A stretch of DNA of 64,000 nucleotides. It comes from Hirschia litorea (GTDB taxonomy: Bacteria > Pseudomonadota > Alphaproteobacteria > Caulobacterales > Hyphomonadaceae). The position numbers and the translations under genes are program-made. The notes under the pieces were generated by a model, which saw nothing but the letters and a program-made list of their open reading frames with translations, had not been told where the DNA came from and ran no database searches. Shown one piece after another: positions 36,782 through 46,370 of this stretch. Positions within the stretch are counted from its first letter, which is position 1. Every line of letters starts with the position of its first letter. Location of the stretch: the NCBI RefSeq assembly GCF_042665075.1, contig NZ_JBHTBR010000002.1:868001-932000 (forward strand), read 5' to 3'.

Positions 36782-37675
36782 ATGAGCAAGTTTATTTCTT
36801 GGGATGATCAACGACTGTTTCTAGCTGTGCTGGAAGAAGGCAGCCTTTCAGCGGCAGCGCGTAAACTTGGCATGTCGCAACCTACTGTGCGTAAAAGATT
36901 AGAATGCTTAGAAAGCGCGCTTGGAACAACTTTATTTACACGTTCAGTCAATGGATTGTCTCCCACCCGCAAAGCTATAGGGTTACAAGACGCTGCAATG
37001 AAAATGGCTTTGGCGTCTGATCTATTTATCCGGCAAGCCTCAACAGAAGCTGGAGAAACCTCTGGAACTGTACGTCTGAGTGTACCAGAATTTATGGGGA
37101 TAGAAGTTGTTCCCTCTATTCTTACCCAACTCCATGCAAAACACCCTGACCTGCATATTGAATTGGAACTGAGTAACCGCCCCGCCAATCTATTGGAACA
37201 GGAAGTAGACATCGCGATCCGCACAGTCGCGCCGCATCAAGATGCGCTTGTCGCCCAAAAGGTAATGCCGAGACCCTTAGCCTTTTACGCCAGCAAGGAA
37301 TATCTCGCCCGCAAAGGTGTACCGCAAACATTAGCAGACTTTTCAAAACATAGTTTGATAGGACCCGACCGCAATTTGCGTGACCTTGCGTTTGCAGCAG
37401 GTTTTGATCCCCATTTCACACCTGCCTCACTGGCCCTTCGCTGTGATAGCCATCCAGCCCAACTTGCGGCTGCGCGAGCAGGCTTTGGTATTTGTATCGC
37501 ACAGACTTTGGTAGGTGATGACGACCCCAATCTGCAACGTCTCCTACCCGATTTCACGGTAGCAACATTGGATGTATGGGTCGTGATGCACGAAGATTTA
37601 CGCGATGAACCACGGGTGCGCAGTGTATTTAACTGTCTGGTGACGCACTTAACCGCTAAAACAAAAGCGCACTAA
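36782..37675 (+). CDS. LysR-family transcriptional regulator
   Basis: The 297-aa protein has an N-terminal winged helix (DDQRLFLAVLEEGSLSAAARKLGMSQPTVRKRLECLE, in segments; about residues 6-60) and a substrate-binding domain (about 88-295). It lacks the typical long C-terminal variation and looks like the group that controls adjacent SDR genes. The start at 36782 was chosen because LysR proteins begin a few residues before the D-x-x-x-F pattern. Regulates, by inference, the divergent SDR gene and possibly itself through the dyad between them. Confidence 0.93.
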   Translation: MSKFISWDDQRLFLAVLEEGSLSAAARKLGMSQPTVRKRLECLESALGTTLFTRSVNGLSPTRKAIGLQDAAMKMALASDLFIRQASTEAGETSGTVRLSVPEFMGIEVVPSILTQLHAKHPDLHIELELSNRPANLLEQEVDIAIRTVAPHQDALVAQKVMPRPLAFYASKEYLARKGVPQTLADFSKHSLIGPDRNLRDLAFAAGFDPHFTPASLALRCDSHPAQLAAARAGFGICIAQTLVGDDDPNLQRLLPDFTVATLDVWVVMHEDLRDEPRVRSVFNCLVTHLTAKTKAH

Positions 37676-37790
37676 TTTCCTCAATCTGATGCCATCCCCG
37701 TCTCAACATTTGCTCTGGGTTGCGCATCGCCATATACTCCCGGATAAAGCTCAAGTGTGAGCATAAGGCACGCAAAGCTGGATATGTAAC

Positions 37791-38873
37791 TTGGCTGATC
37801 ATGCTATCCGTAAAATCATCCACATTGATATGGATGCATTTTTTGCGTCTGTAGAACAGCGCGATAATGCAGATTTGCGCGGCAAGCCTGTGGCTGTTGG
37901 CGGAAGTGCGGCGCGCGGTGTGGTTGCCGCTGCCAGTTATGAGGCACGAGAATTTGGTGTCCGGTCTGCGATGGCATCAGTCGTAGCTAAACGCAAATGC
38001 CCTGACCTTATTTTTGTGCCACCCCGCTTTGATGTCTATCGAGAGGTATCACATCAGATCCGCAAAATTTTTGAAGAGCACACAGACTTGATTGAGCCAT
38101 TATCGCTCGATGAGGCTTACTTGGATGTGACGCAGAACAAGCAAAATATTGAGTCTGCCACGCAAATCGCATTGCGTATTCGTGAACGCATTTGGGAAGA
38201 TACCCAACTCACAGCTTCAGCAGGCGTGTCCTATAATAAATTTATCGCCAAATTAGCTTCCGATCAGAACAAACCCAATGGCCAATGCGTCATCACACCT
38301 CAACATGGACCAGACTTTGTGATGAGCTTACCTGTGCGGCGTTTTCATGGTGTTGGCCCTGTTACCGCGGCAAAAATGGAAAGCCTAAATGTATTCACCG
38401 GCGCAGATTTGAGAGATATGTCGCTGGATTTGCTTAAAGCGCATTTTGGCAGTAGCGCAGACTATCTCTATGGAGCTGTGAGAGGCATTGATGAACGCCC
38501 AGTGCGCGTGGATAGGGTTCGCAAATCGGTTGGCGTCGAGCGCACATTTAATGATGATTTGCATGATATGGCCGCAGTCGAAACCGCAATGGAGCGTATC
38601 ATTCCCATGCTCTGGGAAAGGATAGAACGTGCAAATGCTACGGGTTATACACTCACCCTGAAAGTAAAGTTTTCTGATTTCAAACAAATCACCAGATCAC
38701 ACACGCTTACCCACGCCGTCTCAGACATCGACACTGTGTATGACACAAAAGATCTTTTGCTAAAAATGATCCCTTCACCCCTCAAACCAATCCGATTATT
38801 AGGGCTTACTCTATCTGGCCTTGGAGATGGACAGATGGAACAGGAGGGCAACCAGCTCTCCTTTCCATTCTGA
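37791..38873 (+). CDS. dinB: DNA polymerase IV (Y family)
   Basis: The 360-aa translesion polymerase shows the Y-family active site: IIHIDMDAFFASVEQ at the start (Asp13, Asp15), then SLDEAYLDVT with the catalytic acidic pair, ASAGVSYNKFIAKLAS, the HhH segment FHGVGPVTAAKM, and the little-finger domain. The C-terminal QLSFPF is a beta-clamp binding motif. The start appears to be TTG: no ATG or GTG exists between the upstream stop and the active-site strand, and homologues begin a few residues before it. The ribosome site is weak, so expression may be low or controlled. Confidence 0.95.
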   Translation: MADHAIRKIIHIDMDAFFASVEQRDNADLRGKPVAVGGSAARGVVAAASYEAREFGVRSAMASVVAKRKCPDLIFVPPRFDVYREVSHQIRKIFEEHTDLIEPLSLDEAYLDVTQNKQNIESATQIALRIRERIWEDTQLTASAGVSYNKFIAKLASDQNKPNGQCVITPQHGPDFVMSLPVRRFHGVGPVTAAKMESLNVFTGADLRDMSLDLLKAHFGSSADYLYGAVRGIDERPVRVDRVRKSVGVERTFNDDLHDMAAVETAMERIIPMLWERIERANATGYTLTLKVKFSDFKQITRSHTLTHAVSDIDTVYDTKDLLLKMIPSPLKPIRLLGLTLSGLGDGQMEQEGNQLSFPF

Positions 38874-38877
38874 TGCG

Positions 38878-39978
38878 TTAGTTCACCAATTCTACTTTCG
38901 GCATGATCACCATGTGATAACCGTCTTCCTTGGCATCGCGCTCAACCTTCGCTTTTAGTTTCATCACAACAGCATTGATCAATTTTAAACCCAGTCCTTC
39001 GGATTTATTTGGCGCAACTTCTACGCCATCAACACCAATGCCATTGTCACAACACTCAAGCGTCCATCCCAAAGCTGGGTCAGATTTAAGGACGATTTTG
39101 ATTATACCATCGCGATCATCGGGGAAGGCATGTTTAATGGAATTAGCGACAAACTCACTGACAATCATGGCAATGCCGGACGCACTTTCAGATGGCATTT
39201 CGAGTGTGTCAGCTTCAAATTCCAACGTCACATTTTCAGGTGCTGATGCTTGAAGCAAGTCCACGACTTTGTGAATAAAACGCTGCATGGGCACAAGTTC
39301 GTTGCTTGTGGTTTGGTGTAATTCTTCATGCAAGAGTGAAATCGCTTCAACCTTACGCGCCACTGCATCAAAAGCATCTGCACTATCAGGGTGCGCTTGC
39401 GATTTATATAGTCTCACAAGTGAAGACACCGTTTGAAGTGAGTTTTTTACGCGGTGATCCATCTCACGTCGCAACACGTCTTGTTCTTGAAGCGCCATAC
39501 GCAATTCAAGCTCACGCATGACTTGTTTGGCGAGTGTGTTGAGTGTCTTCTTCTGAAAATCATTTAACTTACGTGGCTCATTGTCCAACACACACAATGT
39601 TCCAATCGGCAATCCATCAGACGTTTTAAGCAATGCACCCGCATAAAAACGAAGGCCCTGCTCACTCAAACACAAAGGATTATCGCCTGTGCGGCAATCT
39701 TCGAGTGTATCTGGGATTTCAACAAAATCGTCTTCCAAGATGATGTGCGAGCAGATGGATGTTGCAAGCGGCGTTTCCCTTACGCCCAAGCCCACCTCTG
39801 CTTTAAACCATTGGCGATCTGCATCTATCAAATTGATAACTGAAATCGACGTTCCACATATTTGAGATGCTAAATCGACGATATCATCAAAATCAGCTTC
39901 ACGTGGCGTATCTAAAATACCGTAGCTTCTGAGCGCAGCAAGCCGCTCGGCCTGCTTTGGATGCGAGTCTGCAATCAT
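38878..39978 (-). CDS. GAF-domain sensor histidine kinase, HisKA_2 type
   Basis: The 366-aa protein has an N-terminal GAF domain (about 20-160, DFDDIVDLASQICGTSISVINLID in parts) that begins RLAALRSYGILDTPREADFD, the typical cytosolic GAF-kinase start. The phospho-acceptor His is His175 in EMDHRVKNSLQTVSSLV, a HisKA_2/HWE-like helix. The ATPase domain follows with EFVANSIKHAF (N box) and GIGVDG / GLGLKLI (G boxes). Such kinases in alphaproteobacteria often feed light, redox or general stress (PhyR) pathways; no response regulator is adjacent. It converges with dinB, with only 4 bp between the stops. Confidence 0.92.
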   Translation of the reverse strand: MIADSHPKQAERLAALRSYGILDTPREADFDDIVDLASQICGTSISVINLIDADRQWFKAEVGLGVRETPLATSICSHIILEDDFVEIPDTLEDCRTGDNPLCLSEQGLRFYAGALLKTSDGLPIGTLCVLDNEPRKLNDFQKKTLNTLAKQVMRELELRMALQEQDVLRREMDHRVKNSLQTVSSLVRLYKSQAHPDSADAFDAVARKVEAISLLHEELHQTTSNELVPMQRFIHKVVDLLQASAPENVTLEFEADTLEMPSESASGIAMIVSEFVANSIKHAFPDDRDGIIKIVLKSDPALGWTLECCDNGIGVDGVEVAPNKSEGLGLKLINAVVMKLKAKVERDAKEDGYHMVIMPKVELVN

Positions 39979-40109
39979 TCATGTCTTCCGGAGATAAGTA
40001 CACAATACGTATGGCATTGGAGTTATGTGAGACTAACCAACCAATCAAGATGCGGCAATCCCTAATTTTGCATCATGTTTTGTTAAGATATAACCCCAAA
40101 AGCAATACC

Positions 40110-40511
40110 TTACTCAAAATCACCCTTAACTCTCATCTGGGAAATAAACACACAGCCCCATCCGCTCATAAAGCATAATCCGCCAAGGGGTGTGATTGGG
40201 CCAATCCATGATGGAATATCAGCAATCTGATTGCACGCGAGCAAATAGAGTGACCCTGAAAACAATAGTATGCCGGCTATGAGCAAATAACTGGCATAAC
40301 GCAGCCATTTTTCACCCTGTTTTAAAGTGATAAGAAATCCAATGATGAACAGGCCGATGGCGTGATAAAATTGATAACGCACACCTGTTTCAAACGTTGC
40401 CAAATGCCCCGCATCGAGCGTATCGCGTAGTCCATGTGCGCCAAACGCTCCTAGCAATACAGCAAGGAGCGCGAACAGCGCAGCAAACTTAAAGCAGGTT
40501 GTGTACGACAT
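40110..40511 (-). CDS. DUF423 family membrane protein (YgdD-like)
   Basis: The 133-aa protein has four hydrophobic helices and the family pattern: LLGAFGAHGLRDTL near residue 20, FETGVRYQFYHAIGLF, GILLFSGSLYLLA and PITPLGGLCFMSGW. DUF423 proteins are small inner-membrane proteins of unknown role. The start follows the upstream lemA stop by 26 bp on the same strand; the two may be co-transcribed. Clear family call, unknown function. Confidence 0.93.
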   Translation of the reverse strand: MSYTTCFKFAALFALLAVLLGAFGAHGLRDTLDAGHLATFETGVRYQFYHAIGLFIIGFLITLKQGEKWLRYASYLLIAGILLFSGSLYLLACNQIADIPSWIGPITPLGGLCFMSGWGCVFISQMRVKGDFE

Positions 40512-40537
40512 GACTTATCCTGCTTTAACTGAAAAGA

Positions 40538-41101
40538 TTAGAATTTCACTTCAGGCACGACTGACATTGTTGCGCGATCTTCTTCACCAAGGTCGAAGAA
40601 TTCACGCTGCGTGAAGCCCCATCCACTCGCTAACATAACCGCAGGAAACTGCTCAATCGCGGTGTTGAAGTCACCCACGGCAGAGTTATAAAAGCGACGA
40701 GACGCTGCGATCTTGTCCTCAATTTGCGAAAGCTCGTTTTGTAATTGCAAGAAATTAGTATTGGCTTTCAAATCTGGATAAGCTTCTGACAATGCAAATA
40801 ATTTTCCGAGCGCAGCTGACAACATACCCTCTGCCGCAGCGCTATCAGCTGGACCATTCGCTGCCATAGCAGAATTACGCGCCTGAATGACTTCTTCCAA
40901 CGTGTCACGTTCGTGAGCGGCATAGCCTTTCACTGTATCCACGAGGTTTGGCACGAGATTTTGGCGCAACTTCAATTGCACATCAATGCCTGAAAAGGAC
41001 TCATTCACCTGCTGACGCTTGGCAACCAAGCCATTGTATAGCGCGATAAGATAAAGAACGATTAGCGCAACAAGGCCGAGCACAACGTATAATGCTACCA
41101 T
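40538..41101 (-). CDS. lemA: LemA family protein
   Basis: The 187-aa protein has one N-terminal membrane helix (about residues 2-22) and a helical LemA domain with YNGLVAKRQQVNESFSGIDVQLKLRQNLVPNLVDTVKGYA in segments, then FLQLQNELSQIEDKIAASRRFYNSAVGDFNTAIEQFP. LemA proteins form periplasm-facing or cytosol-facing helical bundles of unknown function. The gene often sits by a DUF3137 or TPM-domain gene; here a DUF3137 gene exists 16 kb away instead. Family call is firm. Confidence 0.94.
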   Translation of the reverse strand: MVALYVVLGLVALIVLYLIALYNGLVAKRQQVNESFSGIDVQLKLRQNLVPNLVDTVKGYAAHERDTLEEVIQARNSAMAANGPADSAAAEGMLSAALGKLFALSEAYPDLKANTNFLQLQNELSQIEDKIAASRRFYNSAVGDFNTAIEQFPAVMLASGWGFTQREFFDLGEEDRATMSVVPEVKF

Positions 41102-41178
41102 GGTGTTTTCCCCTCAATATGAAACACGCAAACTCTGATGGAGAAACATTAAGCACAATTTATCTAAAGCGCAAAATA

Positions 41179-43431
41179 CTAGCTGAACTTTCCGTTTCGA
41201 TTGAAACCTTTAGGCGCAACCTTGCCCGCAGCTGCACGCTTACCGAGCCAGTCTCTCCACTCATTGAGAGAGATATTGCGGCCTCCTGAATCTTTCCAGA
41301 AGAAACCATCTTCCGAATCAAACGTAGCCACATCCGCCAACATCTCATTGACTAGACCGCTCTGCTTATAGTTTTGCAGTTTCACACCCTTACCGCGTGC
41401 CATTTCCGGCAATTCTTCTAACGGGAAGAATAGCAATTTTCGGTTATCCCCGATCACGGCAACCATATCGCCTTCAACCCGTGGGCAGAACGCAAACTTT
41501 GCGCCCTCAGGTGGGTTTTGCACGACTTTACCGCCGCGTTTTTGAGAGATTAATTCTTCTTCTGCCACGACAAACCCATAGCCCGCAGTCGATGCAACAA
41601 GGCGTTGACGCCCCTGTTGCGGAGTTAACATTGCAATGATTTCTTCCTGCTCAGGCAAATCAATAGACAAGCGTATTGGTTCACCATGCCCCCGCCCGCT
41701 AGGTAATTTATCCGCAGCGAAAGTGAATGCCTTCCCACCTGACGCCAATAAAACCACCTTATCTGTGGTTTGACATTCCAGTGTGAAAGCCAGCTCATCG
41801 CTATCTTTAAACTTGAGCTTATCCATCGCCTGATTATGGCCTTTGAGCGCCCGTATCCATCCCATTTTAGATAGAATAACCGTGATTGGCTCTTTAGGGA
41901 TCAGCGCTTCTAAGGCAGCATCCGCATCAATCTCAACCGCCGTACCAAAGAGCGTCCGGCGACGTCCAAGCTCTGATTCTGGATCAAACACTTCACGCGC
42001 AATCTTGAGCTGACGTTTCACCTCAGTCCATTGGCGCGCGTCAGACCCGATAAGCTGAACCAACTTATCGCGCTCTTGTGTCAGCTTGTCATGCTCGCCC
42101 TGAATTTCGATTTCTTCAAGCTTACGCAATGCCCGCAAACGCATGTTGAGGATGGCATCTGTCTGCGTATCTGAGAGTTTAAACGCCTTCATCAATTCTT
42201 GTTTTGGGTGATCTTCAAATCGGATTATGCGGATCACTTCATCAATATTTAGATAGGCTTTCAGATACCCTTCCAAAATGTGCAAGCGTGCTTCGATTTT
42301 ATCCAAACGGTGCTGCGCGCGGCGCACAATCACTTCTTGGCGATGGTTCAGATAGCTTTGCAGCACCTGCTTTAACCCCATCACGCGGGGCACATTATGA
42401 TCCAACACATTCATATTAAGCGAGAAGCGCGATTCAAGATCGGACATCTTGTATAGGCTGGCCATCAACACTTCTGGATCAACCAATTTATTGCGCGGCA
42501 CGAGCACAACGCGGATATCTTCCGCGCTTTCATCCATCACATCATCAAGCAATGGCGCTTTCTTGGTTTCGATCAATTCTGCCAAGCGTTCAATCAGCTT
42601 AGATTTTTGCACTTGATAGGGAATTTCAGTGACCACAATTTGCCAGAGGCCACGTGGTAGGTCTTCTTTTTCCCATTTACAGCGAATACGGAAACCGCCG
42701 CGCCCTGTTTCATAGGCGTTGAGAATACTGGCTTCATCTTCGACAATCTCACCACCCGTTGGAAAATCCGGTCCAGGCATGATTTTCACAAGATCAGCCG
42801 TACTTGCGCTTTTATTTTCAATCAGATGAATACATGCATCAATTGTTTCGGCAGCATTGTGAGGCGGAATAGATGTCGCCATCCCCACCGCAATACCAGA
42901 CGAACCATTACACAACAGGTTTGGGAAACCAGAGGCCAAAACGACAGGCTCTTTATCGCCGCCATCATATGTCTCTTTAAAATCGACCGCGTTTTCATCC
43001 AACCCTTCAAGCAGGAGTTGGGCTGCGGGTGTCAGACGTGATTCCGTATAACGCATGGCCGCCGCGCTATCACCGTCAATATTCCCAAAATTCCCCTGTC
43101 CATCCACAAGCGGATAACGCACGTTGAAATCTTGCGCCAAACGCACAAGTGCATCGTAAATGGAAGCATCACCATGGGGGTGGTATTTACCGATCACATC
43201 TCCGACAACACGCGCAGATTTTTTAAAAGCTAATTCAGGATCAAGCTTGAGCAAACGCATTGCATACATCAAACGGCGGTGAACAGGCTTTAACCCGTCC
43301 CGCACATCCGGCAAGGCACGTGACGTAATCGTAGACAAAGCATAAGCCAAATAGCGTTTGGATAACGCATCAGACATTGGCTCTTCGATTATACCGGCAG
43401 CTTCGTCTTCAGTCTTAAATTCATCACTCAT
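41179..43431 (-). CDS. parC: DNA topoisomerase IV subunit A
   Basis: The 750-aa protein is the DNA-cleaving subunit of topoisomerase IV, which decatenates daughter chromosomes. The winged-helix active site carries the catalytic Tyr in AAAMRYTESRL (about residue 125). The quinolone region reads HPHGDASIYDALVRLAQDF: the position equal to E. coli Ser80 is Ala, which I believe is normal in alphaproteobacterial ParC. A long coiled coil (about 350-470) and a C-terminal beta-pinwheel domain follow. The length and RALPDVRDGLKPVHRRLMYAM fit ParC rather than GyrA, which has the GyrA-box C-terminal domain. It lies downstream of recO in the same direction, with one extra gene between. Confidence 0.95.
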   Translation of the reverse strand: MSDEFKTEDEAAGIIEEPMSDALSKRYLAYALSTITSRALPDVRDGLKPVHRRLMYAMRLLKLDPELAFKKSARVVGDVIGKYHPHGDASIYDALVRLAQDFNVRYPLVDGQGNFGNIDGDSAAAMRYTESRLTPAAQLLLEGLDENAVDFKETYDGGDKEPVVLASGFPNLLCNGSSGIAVGMATSIPPHNAAETIDACIHLIENKSASTADLVKIMPGPDFPTGGEIVEDEASILNAYETGRGGFRIRCKWEKEDLPRGLWQIVVTEIPYQVQKSKLIERLAELIETKKAPLLDDVMDESAEDIRVVLVPRNKLVDPEVLMASLYKMSDLESRFSLNMNVLDHNVPRVMGLKQVLQSYLNHRQEVIVRRAQHRLDKIEARLHILEGYLKAYLNIDEVIRIIRFEDHPKQELMKAFKLSDTQTDAILNMRLRALRKLEEIEIQGEHDKLTQERDKLVQLIGSDARQWTEVKRQLKIAREVFDPESELGRRRTLFGTAVEIDADAALEALIPKEPITVILSKMGWIRALKGHNQAMDKLKFKDSDELAFTLECQTTDKVVLLASGGKAFTFAADKLPSGRGHGEPIRLSIDLPEQEEIIAMLTPQQGRQRLVASTAGYGFVVAEEELISQKRGGKVVQNPPEGAKFAFCPRVEGDMVAVIGDNRKLLFFPLEELPEMARGKGVKLQNYKQSGLVNEMLADVATFDSEDGFFWKDSGGRNISLNEWRDWLGKRAAAGKVAPKGFNRNGKFS

Positions 43432-43553
43432 GGAGGATCTTACGCTTGTCTTCTGATTTGGGTGTTTTGATTCTTAACCATATTGTCTAAGACGAATTGT
43501 TCCAGCCGCCAAGTGTGGTTAAGGGAGGATGTTGTGAGTGGCCTCAATCAATC

Positions 43554-44495
43554 TTAAATTGCAACATGTGGTCCGACACCAATCGTGGCTAAAATTCTAT
43601 TATACAACTTAGGTTTTAAATCTTCAGCATTATCCCAACCTATGTGGTTATACTGACGCGTATCGAAATGAAGATGATTAAACATATCATTACGAGCAGT
43701 CCAAATCACAGAAAGCCCTAGGCCTTGTGCAAATCCTGCTTCGTAGTATACGCCTCCCCTAGGTTCATTTAGCTTTGATGTAAAATCAGCAATCACAAAT
43801 TTACTACGTCGAATTTCCGCAATAATCTCGTCGTCAATTTTTCCATTAAAATCAGACCTATCAATTCGACGTGGAATATAACCAGCATCGCGAATTGCCG
43901 GCTCTATAGCCTCATCATACACCGAATTCACCTCTTCGTTAAACCACATGGCGACAAAAGCATTGGCACTACTGCTCAAGTCTACATCAGCAAAAGCTGA
44001 AATCGTAGTTCGAAAACGCACTAAGCCAATACCTTCATGGATATCATCTATTTGAATTAATCCACGTTTTTCAAATGCTCTTAAAAAGGCAGCGACCTCT
44101 CTAAAACTATTGGTGTACAAAGCACCACACAATTTAGACTGAATATTGGTAGCGTCAGAAAGATCAACTTGAACACCTATTTCAGGATAAGTATCTGTTA
44201 TACAACGAATACCTCGATCAAACCTTTCTCCAATTGAAGGAGAAACAATCTTTTCAGCTTCATCTAAAAAACTTGTATTTATCAAAATATATGGAAGTTC
44301 ATTTCCTAATGCTTTACGCCGAAGTAATTCGGTCGCTTTAAGTCGGTCTTTATCGTTAAAACTTTCAACACGAGGCCATACTGAACCAGCAATTTTATAT
44401 ATTTGATTAACCCGCAAACTCTTAAAGACATCAGAGATACCAAATTCAAGAATTCTCACATTCTCATCTGGCCATATGCCATGTGAATTGTTCAT
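43554..44495 (-). CDS. Putative TIR / nucleoside 2-deoxyribosyltransferase-like protein
   Basis: The C-terminal half (about residues 178-310) looks like a Rossmann-type domain shared by nucleoside 2-deoxyribosyltransferases and TIR-like NAD-cleaving proteins: ANAFVAMWF at the first strand, DAGYIPRRIDRSDFNGKIDDEI (in parts), SKFVIADFT, then GGVYYEAGFAQGLG with Glu252 as the likely catalytic residue, and HFDTRQYNHIGW. The N-terminal half (1-177) is unrecognised but includes a helical, winged-helix-like stretch (about 118-165). Such domains are effectors in several antiphage systems, but a stand-alone enzyme of nucleotide salvage or signalling is equally possible. The gene has a strong GAGGGGGG ribosome site and looks more A+T-rich than parC and recO on either side. 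Confidence 0.7.
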   Translation of the reverse strand: MNNSHGIWPDENVRILEFGISDVFKSLRVNQIYKIAGSVWPRVESFNDKDRLKATELLRRKALGNELPYILINTSFLDEAEKIVSPSIGERFDRGIRCITDTYPEIGVQVDLSDATNIQSKLCGALYTNSFREVAAFLRAFEKRGLIQIDDIHEGIGLVRFRTTISAFADVDLSSSANAFVAMWFNEEVNSVYDEAIEPAIRDAGYIPRRIDRSDFNGKIDDEIIAEIRRSKFVIADFTSKLNEPRGGVYYEAGFAQGLGLSVIWTARNDMFNHLHFDTRQYNHIGWDNAEDLKPKLYNRILATIGVGPHVAI

Positions 44496-44513
44496 GTAAA
44501 TTCCCCCCTCAAT

Positions 44514-45395
44514 TTATAGTTCCGTTTTCCGATTCATCGGCTGCCTGATGTGGCGGCCGACCTTTTTGTGTTCGGGCACATTGGGTTTGGCGCCCATATA
44601 ATTACCTTGGGCTGTCGCTGATGGTTTGGGGGATGCTTGGGCTTGTTCTTTCGTGTATAAAATCCGACCTGATTTTTCCAGACGTTCCAGCATGAGATAG
44701 CGCGCTTCGGGTGCGTCGCGGTTGATGTCTGCAAAGAGGCGGCGCGTGAGAAAATACCCCGTCAGTTTAAATCCCGCACCAATATCATATGGATTTGGAG
44801 GCGCTTTTGAATCTGTTAGGAATGCTGGCAATGAGAGAAGTTTATCCAGATAAGCTTCGGCTTCCGATCCGCGAACTGCCCGACCCGATTTGGGGCTAAC
44901 ATGGGTCAGCCCATCATTGGCACCAGAGATGACGCAAGTTTCTAAATTCAGCCCATATCCCATTTGCTGGAGAAATCCCAATTCCCATTTGATGAAAATG
45001 GCTGGCCAAATATCTGGCTCTCCAAACATGTCCAGCAACACCTCGCTGGCTTCATATAAACCGCTTTTAGCCTCTCCTTCGGGCAAGCCTTCACGCAGGA
45101 TAGCAGCAGCAGCCGACATCCCCGCAAGCGCAAGGGGATCAGTCATATAGCGGGCAGCACGCTGATTGGTTGCATCGGCGACGCTGAAATGTCCCAGACT
45201 ACCCTCAGCCTTGCCCTTCCACTGCACCTCTATCGTGTTTCCTGCCTCAATCATGGGGCGTTTTTTTTGCGAAATCCCGCCATAAACCAGCCCCCGCGTG
45301 CGGCCACGGCTTGGCGTAAACACATCAAGGATCACATCCGTTTCACCGAATGTGCGCGCCCCAAGTGAAATTGCTGTATCGGTCCATTCTGCCAT
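44514..45395 (-). CDS. recO: DNA repair protein RecO
   Basis: The 293-aa protein has the RecO layout: an N-terminal OB fold (WTDTAISLGARTFGETDVILDVFTPSRGRTRGLVYGG in segments, about 1-80) and a helical C-terminal domain with the conserved KWELGFLQQMGYGLNL and FLTRRLF. RecO loads RecA on SSB-coated single-stranded DNA with RecR. The C-terminal 35 residues are basic and family-variable. The start at 45395 is chosen from homologues; a TTG seven codons upstream is closer to an AGGA but not at a proper distance. It is upstream of the inserted TIR/NDT-like gene and parC. Confidence 0.93.
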   Translation of the reverse strand: MAEWTDTAISLGARTFGETDVILDVFTPSRGRTRGLVYGGISQKKRPMIEAGNTIEVQWKGKAEGSLGHFSVADATNQRAARYMTDPLALAGMSAAAAILREGLPEGEAKSGLYEASEVLLDMFGEPDIWPAIFIKWELGFLQQMGYGLNLETCVISGANDGLTHVSPKSGRAVRGSEAEAYLDKLLSLPAFLTDSKAPPNPYDIGAGFKLTGYFLTRRLFADINRDAPEARYLMLERLEKSGRILYTKEQAQASPKPSATAQGNYMGAKPNVPEHKKVGRHIRQPMNRKTEL

Positions 45396-45575
45396 AGAAA
45401 CAGGGTTAATCTGCAATTCCTATTTGGCAAAGCTTCTTTGCGACGAATTGATGAAATTAAACGTAAAACCCCGCAAATGCGGCATTTTTCATGCTGTTCT
45501 CGCTAGACCCTAACCATAAAATCCTGCACAAATCTGATATATTATTGTTTAAGCTTGCTGAGTCTGGAGTCTCCT

Positions 45576-46370
45576 ATGCGCCCTATCCTTGTTGCTGCTA
45601 TAGCTGCGTGTATTGCTAACATTTCCTTCAGCGCACCCGCCCACGCATGGGGAAAATTAGGGCACCGCGTCACAGGCGAAATCGCGGAAAGCTATCTTAC
45701 CGATGAAGCCAAAGTCGCGGTTGAGGCAATCCTTGGCGTAGAGGACATGGCCGAAGTCTCCAATTGGCCTGATTACATGCGCTCTAGCGATGATGAATTT
45801 TTCAAACGCGAAGCTTATCCTATGCACTTTGTCACAGTGCCCGATGACAAAAGTTACGAAGAGGCAGGTGCCCCCAAACAAGGTGACGCTTTTACCGGCC
45901 TTGAGCGCTTCAAAGCGACATTGCGTAACCAAGATGCTAGCGCAGAAGAGCAACGCCTTGCTTTAATTATGATTATTCACATTGTCAGCGATCTTCACCA
46001 ACCCCTTCATGTCGGCAAAGGTGATGATTGGGGCGGCAATAAAGTTGAGATTTCATTCAAAGGCGAACCTTCAAATCTGCACGAAATTTGGGATGAACAC
46101 CTCGTGCAAGATGAAGAGCTTTCCTACACAGAAATGGCCCATTGGTTAAACCGTAAAATCACGCCAGATCTGGCAAAAGAATGGGCAGTATCAGACCCAT
46201 CTGTATGGATTGCAGAAAGCAAGGAAATCCGCCCTAGCGTTTACCCAAAAGAAGGCGAAACCGACCTGTCTTGGCAGTATGTCTACGACCAACGTCCTGT
46301 TATGCGTAAGCGCCTAAGCCAATCGGGCGTAAGACTTGCGGCCTATCTCAATGAGGTTTTTGGGGAGTAA
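45576..46370 (+). CDS. Exported S1/P1-type nuclease
   Basis: The 264-aa protein is a zinc-dependent single-strand nuclease of the S1/P1 family. A signal peptide (MRPILVAAIAACIANISFSA, then PAHA) would be cut to leave Trp25 as the first residue. In this family the N-terminal Trp is itself a zinc ligand, so the cut site supports the call. Further zinc ligands appear in GHRVTGEIAE, SNWPDYMR, MIIHIVSDLHQPLHVGKGDDWGGNKVEI (in parts) and NLHEIWDEHL. It probably works in the periplasm or outside, degrading RNA and DNA for nutrient use. A GGAG lies near the ATG. It is a stand-alone gene. Confidence 0.94.
   Translation: MRPILVAAIAACIANISFSAPAHAWGKLGHRVTGEIAESYLTDEAKVAVEAILGVEDMAEVSNWPDYMRSSDDEFFKREAYPMHFVTVPDDKSYEEAGAPKQGDAFTGLERFKATLRNQDASAEEQRLALIMIIHIVSDLHQPLHVGKGDDWGGNKVEISFKGEPSNLHEIWDEHLVQDEELSYTEMAHWLNRKITPDLAKEWAVSDPSVWIAESKEIRPSVYPKEGETDLSWQYVYDQRPVMRKRLSQSGVRLAAYLNEVFGE

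Noticed and set aside
15456..44495. A defence island formed by the orphan protein and the TIR/NDT-like gene
   Set aside because: They are 26 kb apart, with housekeeping genes between. No restriction, toxin-antitoxin, CBASS, retron or other known defence partners are visible near either.
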